In this document: positions 44,234-56,530 of the stretch, piece after piece
Layout of the letters: every line of letters starts with the position of its first letter
Numbering within the stretch: the stretch's first letter is position 1
Assembly: GCA_940671915.1 (NCBI GenBank)
Contig: CALNVZ010003426.1
Coordinates: forward strand, 25,529,973-25,593,972
Source: Paracentrotus lividus
Taxonomy: Eukaryota > Echinodermata > Echinoidea > Camarodonta > Echinidae
DNA: 64,000 nucleotides
Reading direction: 5' to 3'
Position numbers and translations under genes: made by a program
Notes under the pieces: generated by a model
What the model saw: only the letters and a program-made list of their open reading frames with translations
The model's database searches: none
Told to the model about the DNA's origin: nothing

Positions 44234-46858
44234 GCCTAAAAACGAAGTGGCACGGAAAAACAATTTGTCATAATAAATTAGGTAATATAAACAACAGAAA
44301 GATAAGATACTTTAAATGCAGCCATTAGCCATAAGTTAAACAGCTATAGACGACGAAACATGATAAAAATGAGTGTCATATAATAATTGTTATTTCGCCA
44401 GTGTGGTAAATGATTTAAAGATCCTGAAAGGAGTAAATACAACGTTGCATCGATGGAAAGGTCAGTAGGCGTAGAATAAAAATACACAAAAATAAAACTC
44501 AATTTTGATATCAGTATTCATAAAAGGGTGATCGAACCTCAACCTGGTCGCCCCTTCTAAATCCTTAAAAATAGCTCTGATATTGAGGAGAAGGTGAGTG
44601 ACGTCAAAGGATGTGGATGGAATCAGGCCCGTAACTAGGGGGGGGGGGTTCGGGGGGTTCAAACGAACCCCCCCCCCCGCTGGCGAGCAGGGGTCCGCTT
44701 GACAACAACAAAAAAAAGAAGAAGAAGAAGAAGGAAAAAAAAATGGATAAAATGTTTTTTTGTTTGCTTATCAAAATCAATTTGTTTGGGGCCTATTGAC
44801 CGACCTAGGCCTACCCCTATAGCCAATATATGGTACTCTTCTTGAGGGCCGAAGGCAGAAAAAATTCACACTTTTTCTTTTAGAAAGGCATTCAGAAATA
44901 ATATACTGATAATAACTCGGAGAATATACATAATATTTTTAGCACCCTAGAAAAGTATCACCTTATGCAATTTTTTTTAATCATGCAGGCTAATGGGTTA
45001 TCACATTGTGATGATAATTGATAGGGCCTATATGTCCTAATATTGTTAGCTGTAGCACAATATAAAAAAAAACAAAGGACAACAATTATGGAAATTACAT
45101 ATTGTTATTTTCATCATAGTTTTATTTTCAGAACCAGCCAAGCTATCATAATATGAGGAACGATAATTATAATGTTGTGGTTTTCGTTTCATTAATATTT
45201 TGTTACGATGGTAGGCCTATTCTTATTATTCTGCAACTAGCTTAGTAAGAGTATAGACTAGATGCATATAATGTATGTTACAAGGACGTGTTTAAATTAA
45301 GGTTGATTTAATTTTGACACAATTAGAAGGCTCTAGATGAATATTTGACACAATTCAAGGGTCAGTTACAAAAAGAACACGAAAAAGAGAGGAAAAGCTT
45401 GAAGGACGGGGTGAGGTGGAAAGGGTAGGCCAAAAATGGCTTTTTAGCTTGCGACCAATATACGCACATTAAAAAAAAAGCTGAAAAAAGTGTAGCAAAC
45501 CCACTTTGCCAGCAAAACCCAAAATGTCGATTTTTTTCCCCCTTTCATTCATTAAAAAAAAAATCGATTCTTACACCACATAAACCCCATGACGTAAAGA
45601 TATCCCAGTTTGCTAAAGGTTTCAAAACAATAGTGCACTTTGTGGGGTGCACGCGTGTGCCCCTCTTTGTTCCCCTGCTGGGTAATCTGGGTGTTGTTTT
45701 GTCCCCCATCCACGAGCCCGGCTCGCGACCCTTGCTACCGTGGAAAAGGTCCGAGCAAAAACCTGTCTGCCTGGTTTGAAGGATGCCAAGCATAAGTCAT
45801 TCGGATACAGTCTTTTCTTTTATATTGATTTTGGGCGTCATCAATCCAATTTATGATTGTACATTTTTGTGCGTTTCTTCAAATAGGTCTAATATTTTGT
45901 AATTGAAATCGATTGTTTTCTCTTGTATCTTTTATTGATTGAGAATTAATTTGTTTGAAATATGTAGGTGCCTATTTACACGATTATGGTTCTGTGTCAA
46001 ATGTCAGTGTATTTAACCACCAAAAGACTTGAATCGTGAATCTTGAATTATTCGTAAAAAGCGATAAAGATAATATAACCAATAACCTGTAAAACGCATT
46101 TTGCATTAAACAAAATAATGAAGATGATAACGGAATGCCAAAATTTTGGTTACGTTAGAGATAGGACACATTATTTTTGGATGGTATCGCCTTTGACACG
46201 CACCCCATCTGGCCTCTCACTGAACCCCTTTCTCATTTTCCAGAGGAGGGGAAACCTGGCATGAATGAAAATCGAAAACCTACAAGATGCAAACAAAACA
46301 AGAATATACCCCTTCTCTAGTCCTAATCCCATCTCAAACAAGCATTGTTTCCTCTTCTTTATTTTTGAAGGGGAATATACACCCCTTTTTTCTTCTCTTC
46401 TAACTTTATCTTGCAAGAAACTGCGAGGATTTGAGAAAGTAACTAACAGTGGTCTTTGTTATGAAATCCCATCACACATGACAATAGGACCTGCTTTATG
46501 AGATGAACAGTGGGTGTACGGAGAGATGGTGACAAGTGTACGGGGAGTTCTAGGCGATGGCTTTGTTCCCGTTCCGCTATTGATGCTCTAGATTTCGACA
46601 CACCCTATTCTCCGGACTGTTTGCTTTCGTTTAACTCTTTCAGAGGGAGGGCTTTTGTCTCTCCAAATTTGGACAAAAATGACCGAAAGTTCTTTGTCTA
46701 ATCAATAAACCTATCTTGGTGCGCGCGGGCGGCGATCGAAATCGATGACCCTCTTTTTTTTCTCACTATCTCCCCCTCTTTCATTATCCACCTCATTTTT
46801 CTCTCCTATTTTCCATTCATTCTGAAGAAGAGTCTCTTTCTCTCACTCTATCGATCCA

Positions 46859-46899
<41 letters not shown>

Positions 46900-48082
46900 C
46901 ACGCACACCTTAATCAGTAACTCCATGCCTTAATACACACATACACACTCTCACCCTACACCCCAACCCACACTTACACACACGGTTACATCATCGCACT
47001 GTCTCTCCATTCTCGCTCCCCATTTTTTTGTTTTTGTTTTTTCATTTCATGAGAGTCATATTTAAAAAAAAATAAAAAAAATAAATAAAAAAATAAAAAA
47101 AAACACAATTACTTTAACTGATAACAAAATTGGATATTCATTCATTGATAATCGTGGGCAAAGAGGATTAGCGTCGAATGACAGCCCAATTTACCATCCA
47201 ATTTTCCAAAGGAATCCTTGTATCGACTTCTAAGTATTCCTAATCAATTTGAGCGCGTGCCCTCTTGAACCAGCCAATAACCAACTTGTACGATAACAAT
47301 ACAACACACGCGACACCCTGTGATGTTATTGTTGAAACTTCATCTCTAATCGATGCAACTCTATCATGTCTATAGAACTGGGAAGAACTTGTTTCTTAAA
47401 TTGATCTGACGTCGCGTTTTGGTTTTTAGATCTCGACTCATTTTGCAAGATCGATTTCAAAGTTAAACCCTGGTAAAATTAGGTGGGGAGTATGTACCCT
47501 TCACTTGGATCATTGACTAATCGATATCTTCGCGCGCTTTTGGTAGGAAAGCGCGCCAAATTTGGTTCCATAACTTCTTTGTTAACATGAAAGCTGCTTA
47601 GCACTTTTATTTTGGGAATGAGATATTCTTATGATACACTGATATCACTTAGATATTTAGATAAAATCTCTGACTGTAATCATGTTAATATCTATTTCAG
47701 AACTATCGAAAATGGAACTAACAAACTACGAGTAAAAGATCATTATGTTTATATTCGAAATTCGATCGATGATTTAGTGATGTAATGATAAAACAGCTAC
47801 AGGTTGGAAACATATAATACATGCGTATAAATAAACCAGGAAAATGACAGTGATAAAGTTACAAGGGGGTCCATTTTATCTCTTTTGGCTCTCTAATTTT
47901 GTTTCTTTGTTTTGTATTTGTGTTGTTTTTGTTTTGCATAAGCCAAGCGTCAAAAGATGTCAGCCGCCGAGTTGTTCTGGAGGTAAATCGATCGATTATG
48001 GTTTTTGACAGACGGGCACGCGACTATCTCCCGCCAAATCAATCACCTGACATATCCAGGCTGAAAGTTGGTTTTGAAGAAG
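44234..48082. other. Intergenic with MITE scraps and microsatellites
   Basis: 44627-44695 holds ggcccgtaactagggggg ... gaaccccccccc, a G/C-rich terminal fragment of another MITE family. (AC)n at 46861-46896. A-rich tract at 47070-47105. Small frames (45545-45793, 46171-46701, 47899-48123) have no recognised domain. Confidence 0.55.
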
Positions 48083-48613
48083 CATTAGTATCGTTCACAC
48101 GGCAAGCCTTAACTCCAAGTTAACTCCAAGTTTTCCTCGAGGACTATGTTCTCGAGGACAACTTGGAGTTAACTTGGAGTTAAGGCCCGTGTGAACGAAC
48201 TCGGTGTTTATGTTCTCGAGGACAAGTCGGGGTTTATGTTCTCGACAGATCTTAGGGTTAAGGCTCGAAACTCCAAGCGGTGGGTGGTCTCCGATCGCGC
48301 GTTTGACCGTGTGGACACGATTTTAACTTGGAGTTACTGTTCTCGAGGATAAGAGTGACCTCTTGTAACGGTTAAACTTCCGGTTCAGTCAAGGGACATA
48401 GCCGAATAGTACAGGGAAATAAATAGTGCACGCTACATACAACAGTTTGTACTTCCGGTCATCGAGCCTCTCACTATCCTCGAGGATAACTATCCCCGAG
48501 GATAAGCACTCCGTGTGAACGCAACTCGAGAACAAGCCGTCGGGGTTTAAATTCTTAAGGATACAATCCTCGAGGACTAAAACCCCGATGGTCCCATGTG
48601 AACATAGCTAATG
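48083..48613. mobile_element. MITE with GTTCACACGG ends and a perfect inner hairpin, 531 bp
   Basis: The ends CATTAGTATCGTTCACACGG and CCATGTGAACATAGCTAATG are inverted repeats. At 48106-48186 a 27-bp stem (gccttaactccaagttaact...) is a perfect inverted repeat around a 27-base loop that is itself made of two CTCGAGGAC motifs. CTCGAGGA/ TCCTCGAG variants recur across the element. Confidence 0.8.
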
Positions 48614-48670
48614 ATACGGTGTAATTTGGATGCGGCTTCCCTTTTCCTAAAAGCCTGTGATATTACGTGT

Positions 48671-50543
48671 AGGGTACATGCAGGTAATATGGGCCAGCAG
48701 GTAATATGGGCCACCTGAAGCAATCATGTCGTGACCTTCGAGCGGTGACCGATGACCGGTGTGAGCACCATAATGTTGTTCATATGAACTGTATACGAAA
48801 ATATATCGTCCTGAGAGCATCTGATGCCGAAATTTCTCTGAGAAAATTGCTGAAAACCAACAAGGTAGGTAAAACTTACGGCATTTTTTTACCCTGATGT
48901 AAAATTTGATATTTCACAGAATGTGATGGTGAAAGGGTGTTTGAGGGGGTAACCTCAATTGTTTTGTATATTTAGTAAGCTTATACAGAGTGAGTCAATA
49001 AAAATGTCCCATCATTTTGAAGCTGTCTTGTGAAAAGTATGAATATTTAATCCTGGGTTTTATGATATGTCTTGGCAGAGTCATCCTCCTAGCATATGTT
49101 GGTACAATTTTCATTTGGATCTTTTCAGGCATGACTGAATAACAGACAATCTTCAGAAAATGGTAAAATCTCACCTGCGCCAAGTGACTGGGTGAAGAAT
49201 AAAAAAATTGAGAATTTCTTACTTATGTGCACGCACATCCACGCGTACCCTCATTTACACATACACAAAGCACATACACACCTACACCCTCACCACACAC
49301 ACCCTCCACACACATATACACACGTACATACCCTATCTCATCCACACCAGCACACACACACATACACACGCACCCTTAACAAACACACCCACACACATAC
49401 ACGCACACCCTCCCCCCCACATTCACACTCACAAACAGTTGCTAGGGAATTACTACGTTCCAAACATTCAGTAATGGTCTTGATAAACAAAACGCCAAAA
49501 TAGGACATTTAATTGTGTATTGTTTAATGTGTGCGTGGGTGTGTGTGTGATTAATTGCGTGTGTGTGTGAGGGAGAATGTGTGTGCGTGGATTTGTCTGT
49601 GTGGTGAAAGGGTGTGTGGGTAAGTTTGTACACATTTTCTGTCGACTTTTGCTTTCAATCTTCTACCAGCCAATTGGCGCAAGTGAGATTTTACCGTCTT
49701 CTGAAGCTTGTCTGTTACTCAGTCATGCGTGCAAAGATCCAAATGAAAATGGTACCAACATAATCTAGGAAGATTACTTTACCAAGACCTATCATGAAAC
49801 CCATGATTGAATATTCATACTTTTCACAGGACACCTTTAAAATGATGGGACATTTTTATTGACTCACTCTGTAGATTCTTCTTGATCATACTATCGTGTA
49901 CAGGTCAATTTGTTGTAGTAACGGGGTGCAATGTGGCATTGAATGCTTGCCTGACACAGCAACGTTAATGCAGGTAATATGGGCCATCCAAAATGGCGGA
50001 AATGGTTCTGGTACTTAGTATTGGGATGAGGCATCAATCTCTTTGCTACGACTTTTGGGGGTATATTCACAGTATATAATTAATATAAAATAACTTATTG
50101 TAGGCCTATATTGACTTGATAATGAAAAAAGATTTAAATAATATTAAAAAAGAAATAATATACAAAATACAAAACAATGAAATATAGTAGTCAAAAGTAT
50201 TTACTGAAGGGTCTTTTATTGTTCAAATGATATCTTAAAGTTAATGATTTTCAACATTTTAAGCAAGTTCTAGACATGTAGAGTCATTGTAGTTTTTAAA
50301 AACATACATTAAATACATGGTGCCATATTACCTGCACATGCAGTTAATATGGGCACTTTTGGAATGACGTCAACATTTGAATATTGCAAACAGGGGGGTG
50401 GTGATAATTGTTTTCTTCACAATAAAAGTTAGAGCAGTAGTTATTGATTCATATAAACAAAGATTAGACTGTGTGTCATTTTGTAATTTTTATGCAAATT
50501 AGGCAAATGAGCTTAGGGGGCCCATATTACCTGCATGTACCCT
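48671..50543. mobile_element. DNA element with 25-bp inverted ends (AGGGTACATGCAGGTAATAT), 1.87 kb
   Basis: A perfect 25-bp inverted repeat: AGGGTACATGCAGGTAATAT then GGGCC at 48671, its reverse complement ending at 50543. Internal copies of CAGGTAATATGGGCC at 48690, 49972 and (inverted) 50328 make subterminal repeats. A 63-codon frame at 48706 shows no transposase motif. A mariner-type foldback is nested inside. Confidence 0.8.
48986..49871. mobile_element. Nested Tc1/mariner-type foldback MITE with CA/TG core, 886 bp
   Basis: TA-CAGAGTGAGTCAATAAAAAT at the left, the mirrored ATTTTTATTGACTCACTCTG-TA at the right. The arms are about 220 bp, well conserved (gaaaagtatgaatatt, tcatttggatctt, gtaaaatctcac in both). 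The centre goes from CA-rich (49220-49430) to TG-rich (49520-49620), so even the microsatellites are inverted copies. Confidence 0.88.
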
Positions 50544-52770
50544 GAGTTGACCGCCTGGTAGGGGGGGGGGGGGTTGCTGTCCGTTCTTTGTGATTGTTGT
50601 TGCAACTTTTTTTTCCACCTGAACATGATGAAGGCATATAACTGTGATGTGAATAAATGATATTTAGGCCTATATACAACCCGCATGTTTGAAAGGTTTT
50701 TATTAAAAAGTGTAGTAGGCCTATATTTCCAATTCTAGGCCTGTCTGAAAATTTTAACGTGTTTGTAGGGGCAAATATGTACAACTAAATTGACAAATTA
50801 GTGGAAAAAGTTTTAACTTTTAAGAATGTAAATGCACCGATTTATATGGCCTATCTCTAAATCATTCGTATTGTAGTAAAACAGATAAACGGGAGAAGTT
50901 TGGATTTGTGTGGGAGACTGATACTGTGAGGTGAGAAGGAAGTAACTTGCTTATAATATGGCATCAAATTGCTCAAAAGAGAATGGCCGATATGAACTGA
51001 AAAATGAAAACATAATGAGAACATAAGTTGTACATGCTGAAAGGATAGTCACATCTGGGGGGGGGGAGGGGGGGGGTTGGCAGGGTTGAGGACCCTCTAT
51101 ATCCATCCCATCCCCTAACCATAGTCTACCACCCATCATATTCATATAATTTAATTCCACTGCTGGCTGCCCATCGTCCGAGTGTAACCATCCAATCTAT
51201 CATTACCCCTCTCAAACTGACCGAGTGACCCCTCCGTCAACCCTGCCCCGTTTTGTGCCCTTTTCAAAGAGGCGGGTAGAACGGAAATTCGGAATAAACT
51301 TTTAACAATTTGGACAAATTTGGCTTTCTCATCAGTTACCGAATTTCGTAATTTACATTGGTCTTTTACGATTTTTCCACTGATTTGTTTAACAGATTTC
51401 CTGTAAAAAAATGAAATAAATGACAATAACAACAACAAATGAAATAAATAATTAAAATAATTATTTAAAAAAATTAAATTAAATGAAATGAAATAAAAAT
51501 AAAGCCCATAGCCTTTTGAATATTTGGGGGAGAGATTCTAACACACATAAAGTTTCATTTTTTTAAAATATGAAATTATTAAGACTCTTATGGCATTAAT
51601 TTAGTAAATACTCTATACAAGCAATAGACCTATAATTATTTACCCCCATACTACTGATACCACGATTATGTACCTGTAGTTAATTCATACAATTGTGAAA
51701 AAATGTCGACTTTGCGGAATTCAAAGAGTTGATATATTAATTTCTTTAAATTTCGTCAAGCCATATTGTAAAATGTAAGCCTCTGTCATCTCTTTTCCTT
51801 TACATATGGACTACGAGATAAGATTTGACGATATAATTCATCTCAGTCTCCCTTCCCAATTAATACGACATAAATCCTTTCGTTTTCTGTAAGTTCTTTT
51901 TTGCCTTCATTTTCAGTTCTTTAATTATTTTTGATTTTTTTTTTAATTACATCATAAACCATAAACGGAACATACAAATTTGTGCTGACTCAAATTCATT
52001 TGTTCATTAATATTCTAATAACATAATAGAAATAATAACAAGACGTAAAATATTTCAATATCATTTTTTTTTTGTTTTTTTGTAAATTGCTTGTCTAACA
52101 GACAAAATTATCTTTCTATAATGTTCGTGAGTTCATCATCATGCGACAAGATGATGCTTAATTCATTACTCCGACATCATAATTGTGTTTGTCAGCTTCG
52201 AGTCATTTGCACTTTTCTCAAAGTTCACCAGAGTTGTTGTTTAACCTTGACCATGCACAGACGCGCCACATTATATACCATCCTCGATACCTATAGGCCT
52301 ATGTAACCTTGTCATGTGTACATTATTACTGGTACGGAAGACCGAACTCCAGATACTTTTTACAACTTCTGAGTAGGCCCTATGAGTGACAGTTATAAGT
52401 TGTATATTTTGTATTATTCATTGTGTCGAGTTGATAAATGTTTTATTGTTAAATTAATCATTCCAATTGCACTATTTATTCTATAAACATCAAGTTCCCT
52501 CAAAGCTAGTTTATAAGACCACATGTCACTTCGGGAGTTAGGCTATTCAATGTTTCTCAAAGTTGTCTGAATTGGCCACAGTTGCAAAACACTGCTTAAA
52601 ATTGCGCAATATTGCAAAAAGTTGTACACAATAATACATGTATATCAAAATACGCTAAGTCGTGCAATGTTGTAGGCCTATAAATTTACACATAAAAAAA
52701 ACCCAACACAAACAAACAAACAAATAGTGCAAAGTGCAAAGGGGGGGGGGGGCGGAGGGTGGGTGGGAGA
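50544..52770. other. Intergenic, no gene recognised
   Basis: G runs at 50561-50572 and 51057-51076. The minus frame 51151-51438 has no recognised domain and no splice support. Nothing else. Confidence 0.5.
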
Positions 52771-53218
52771 TGTTTTTTTTGTCCGGCCTTCGGCGCAAGC
52801 CAAAAGGGTGTATAGATCAGCTGGCTGTAGGGGTAAAGGTATAAGCTTGCCAATCGGCTCAAAGTATGTATATTTTCTTTTTTTTTTTTTTTTTTTTATT
52901 TTACATTTGCTCGATTTGGCGCCCGCCCCCTAAGCGTCGATTTGGCAACCCCGTGTGAGGTATTTTGGCGCCTTCGGGGCGCCTACCCGGGGGGCCTCGG
53001 GGGGGGGGGGGATAAGTGTGGGAGATTTTTCCGGCCTTCGGCCACAAAGGTTATAGATTCAGCGTGCCTGTAATTTGCCATCGGCCTCAAATCATGTAAT
53101 AATAATTTTTATATTTTTTTTTACTTTGCTCAATTTGGTGCCCCTAAGGTCGATTTGGCGCCCGTTGAGGTCATTTTGACGCCCTTTGGCGCACTATCCG
53201 GGGGGCCCGGGCCCGTAA
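52771..53218. repeat. Tandem duplication, two units of about 200-250 bp
   Basis: 52771-53010 and 53023-53218 share in order ttccggccttcggc, atagat(c/t)cagc, tcgatttggcgcccg and cccggggggcc. The second unit is shorter through indels. GC-rich palindromes (tttggcgcc, ggcgccttcggggcgcc) punctuate it. Confidence 0.75.
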
Positions 53219-53266
53219 AGACCCCCTCGCCCCCAAAGAATACTCGCATGAGAACTATATAACAAC

Positions 53267-54622
53267 AAACTAGGCTATTGCCTGCAAATCCAGGAGAGCA
53301 AAAGGCATATAAGATGCATACATGACTATATCGGTAATATGGTAGAAACAACAATGGAAGACAATATAACAGGGGCGCGGAGCGTTTTTGAAAGTGGAGG
53401 GCTGAGCCGCAAGTGGGGGCGGGGGCTGGAAGAGGGCTAAAAAATTGTGGTTTGGTTGTTCCAAGTCTAAAGAGAAGTGTTTTTACAAAAATACACTTTA
53501 TCTTCGAAAAGGGTTTTTTTGAAGTACAAATAGATATAATTTCAAAGAAGTCCATATCGGATATTTGGATGCTTTATAGACTTTATAAATTTCACCGTTT
53601 TTTAACAGGAAATTTCCTGGCAGCGGGATGGCAGGAGTGCCCGTTTTTCCACAGCTTCCATAGTATTTTTACAGATGATGTAAATTTACAGGTTCCCGTT
53701 ATTGCCAGCTTGTAATTTACCCTGTAAATTTACATTTTTTTCCTGTTTTTATCAGTAATAATTTTTTTGAAAACAAAAAGAAATTATCCAACATTATATG
53801 GGATTGACCATTCATGCCTAATCAGGTCCTATCCTATATCCTACACCTATTCTTGATCTAAACCTACACTTTCTTTGACAACTTAGATAAAAGTTATAAT
53901 ATGTAGGGGCATTTTTCATGGTTAGTGCAACGATCCAGACGGTTGAAGCACTTCAGTCATGATCCACATAAATAAAAAATATGATAAAATGATAGATAAG
54001 GTTGTAAATTAACAGGAACATCGTTGCACGATAGACAAGAAAAACTGATTTGTCGTAGTTATGTTATTCTTCTTGTCTTTGTTGAACAAAGAAAATTGTC
54101 TTTTGACAGGAAAACTCTTGTAATGATTTCAGAACAAGGAAGCTCGTTGATATACGAGAAATTTGTTATTAACAGTAATATTTGTTTTGTAAAAGACAAC
54201 TTGCTGTTTTTTTATTACAAGAAATTCTGGTTACGTGAAACTGAAAGTTACGGATATATTCGTAAAACGAGCAGGAAAGGTTGTATGAATATGTTATTCC
54301 TGTTTATTAACAGTGCTAACTGTAAAATCAAGTCGACTTCCTAGAAAATTACAAATTTTCTGCCATTTTACGAGAAAAATATTGTAATATTTAAAAAAAA
54401 ACAACCAAAAGCTGTATTTTTACAAGCCAAAAAACATGTTTATTTACAGTTATTTTTTTACAGTGTACACACTTCATGTATTGAATTAAACATGCAGCAC
54501 AAAACCAAGGCTATTGCCAGCAAATCCTTGCGAGCAAAAGGCATACAGTTGCATACATGATTATACGGTAAATATGGTATAGACAACATTTAATAGTAGA
54601 TACAATGGAAGACATATAATAA
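53267..54622. repeat. Direct repeats of about 105 bp flanking 1.1 kb
   Basis: 53267-53372 and 54506-54622 share aggctattgcc(t/a)gcaaatcc, gagcaaaaggcata, gcatacatga(c/t)tata, acaatggaagac. Between them lies AT-rich sequence ending in a CACTGTAAAAA-MITE right end (ttttacagtgta, 54457-54467). No coding sequence and no terminal features of any known element class; probably a segmental duplication followed by insertion. Confidence 0.6.
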
Positions 54623-56530
54623 GTCCAAAGAGAGATATGCACTGAGCATGTTTAATAGCATATTGGCATGTTCGGCTTTTTTATGATGTATTTCAGAAAA
54701 AATGTTGATTCCAATAAATAAGAAAATAATTTATGTTTTATGCTTAACACGTAATAGTATAAGGTATTTGTATAGGAATAGAAGAAAATATTATAACAGG
54801 AAATAGCTATAGCAACCAAGCTCCACATTATTACACAACAAGATATAATCATGATAATTATAAAGGGCACAAAGTAGAATACATATAACCAAAATGATCT
54901 ATGGTTAATGTACATACATATGACCTTAAAATTACATAAATGAGTATTATAGATTACGCCAATTAAAAACACAAATCAATTCGTGAAAAAAAAAAAAAAA
55001 AAAAAAAAGATTTATAAACTCTAAGGTAGATTATGGATACATCTGGATATATACCTAGCATGCGTAGTATATATATAATTCAGAAATAAACGGACTAATA
55101 CATACAGTATTTCAAAGGAATAAATGAAAAAAGCTTATATCGTCAATTTGGTGACAGTCTATACATCCAAAATACAATATTTTCAAAACTTCTTTAAATT
55201 AAGGCAAATCAGAATGTTGTTACCATGATAACAGAAACATATACTCAATTATTCAAGAATATGATTTGGCTCCATTAACATTACATAGTGCTTAATGATA
55301 TCCTAGCATCGTACATAGGAGAGACCGGGGATGGACGTTACAAAATTCACATTTTGGGCCAGATAATTCTAATGAAAGTACTGACACACTCCATTTTGGG
55401 TCTGTAGTTAGCCTATTATGTTGGCTAAAACCTGAGGCACATAGAACTTGAAAACATGTAAACACTAATTAACTACAGCTTAATTACTGAAGACATTTTT
55501 TTTTGTAATAACCTACCCCTTATACCGGGTAAGTTGTTACACCATACGGGGTAGATTGTTACTATATGTAAACATACGGGGTAATTTTTTACAATGTGTA
55601 AATATCTTATACCATACTTTTGTTTCAACTTTCCAGTTTCTTGGTATCGTTATCCGTAGATCGAGTAGAGCTCTAGAATAGACTAAAATAATAATAGAAA
55701 TATCAAAATATTAACACCAGAAAATTGAAACAAAATTACTTTACATGTGTAATGTAATTGGGGTAGGTTGTTACATAGGCTATACTGACCCTAAAACAGA
55801 GGAATTATTTAAACAATTTTAGAGTTGGAGTTATCATATGAAAACGTTGGGGCTTCTTTCTAGGAAAACCATTTTCACGCACCCGATTGTCAAATGGAAG
55901 GAATGCCCGAAAACGGGAGTTTTGTTGAATATACTGGAATAAAAAAAAATCGAGAAGATCATTTACTTAGTTACACAGGTTTTATGAGGGTTAATGTATA
56001 TAAAACAAGATAAAACCTTGGGAAGAATATTTTTTTACCCCCCCTAACCCTCGCGTTTTGAGCTTTAAAATCTCCGCATTTAGTCATTTTTGGTCGTTTT
56101 TCTGTGTGAAATGATCATTTTGGTCAAACAGCAGTCACTAAAGCTTTCTGTAAAATTCAGAGCGCATCGATTTATCGTTTGAGTGAAGTAAATATATTAA
56201 TTTCTCTTTCCAATGATTTTAAACTTCTTTGTGATTGGTCAATATTTTCCCCCCGAGTTTTTGTAGATCATAAAAAAAAATATCATGATAAAATACTTCG
56301 ATCCTGACTGCACAGCTTGCACTCTCCTTTACCAGGTCTTTCATTCAGGCATTGTTATCGCGATATCGACGGTCAGACGTAGAGAGAGTCTATACCCAGT
56401 ACACACATTTCCCGTAAGTTCTTTCCTGGTCGTTAGTCAGCTGTAGTGGAACTGTGCGTGTATTGGTATAAATAACACTGTCCTTTTTGATTGTTCACTG
56501 TTTTCATATGTTTTGGCATTATGATAGGCA
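54623..56530. other. Intergenic, repeat-like, no gene
   Basis: 55315-55620 has gaccggggatggacgtta and repeated ggtaagttgttac / ggtagattgttac phrases. A related ggggaccggggatg ... ggggtagggttgttac occurs at 58288-58665, so another dispersed family is likely. No gene is seen. Confidence 0.45.

Noticed and set aside
49192-49503. Frames rich in His/Thr or in Tyr
   Set aside because: They translate the CA microsatellite inside the foldback element.
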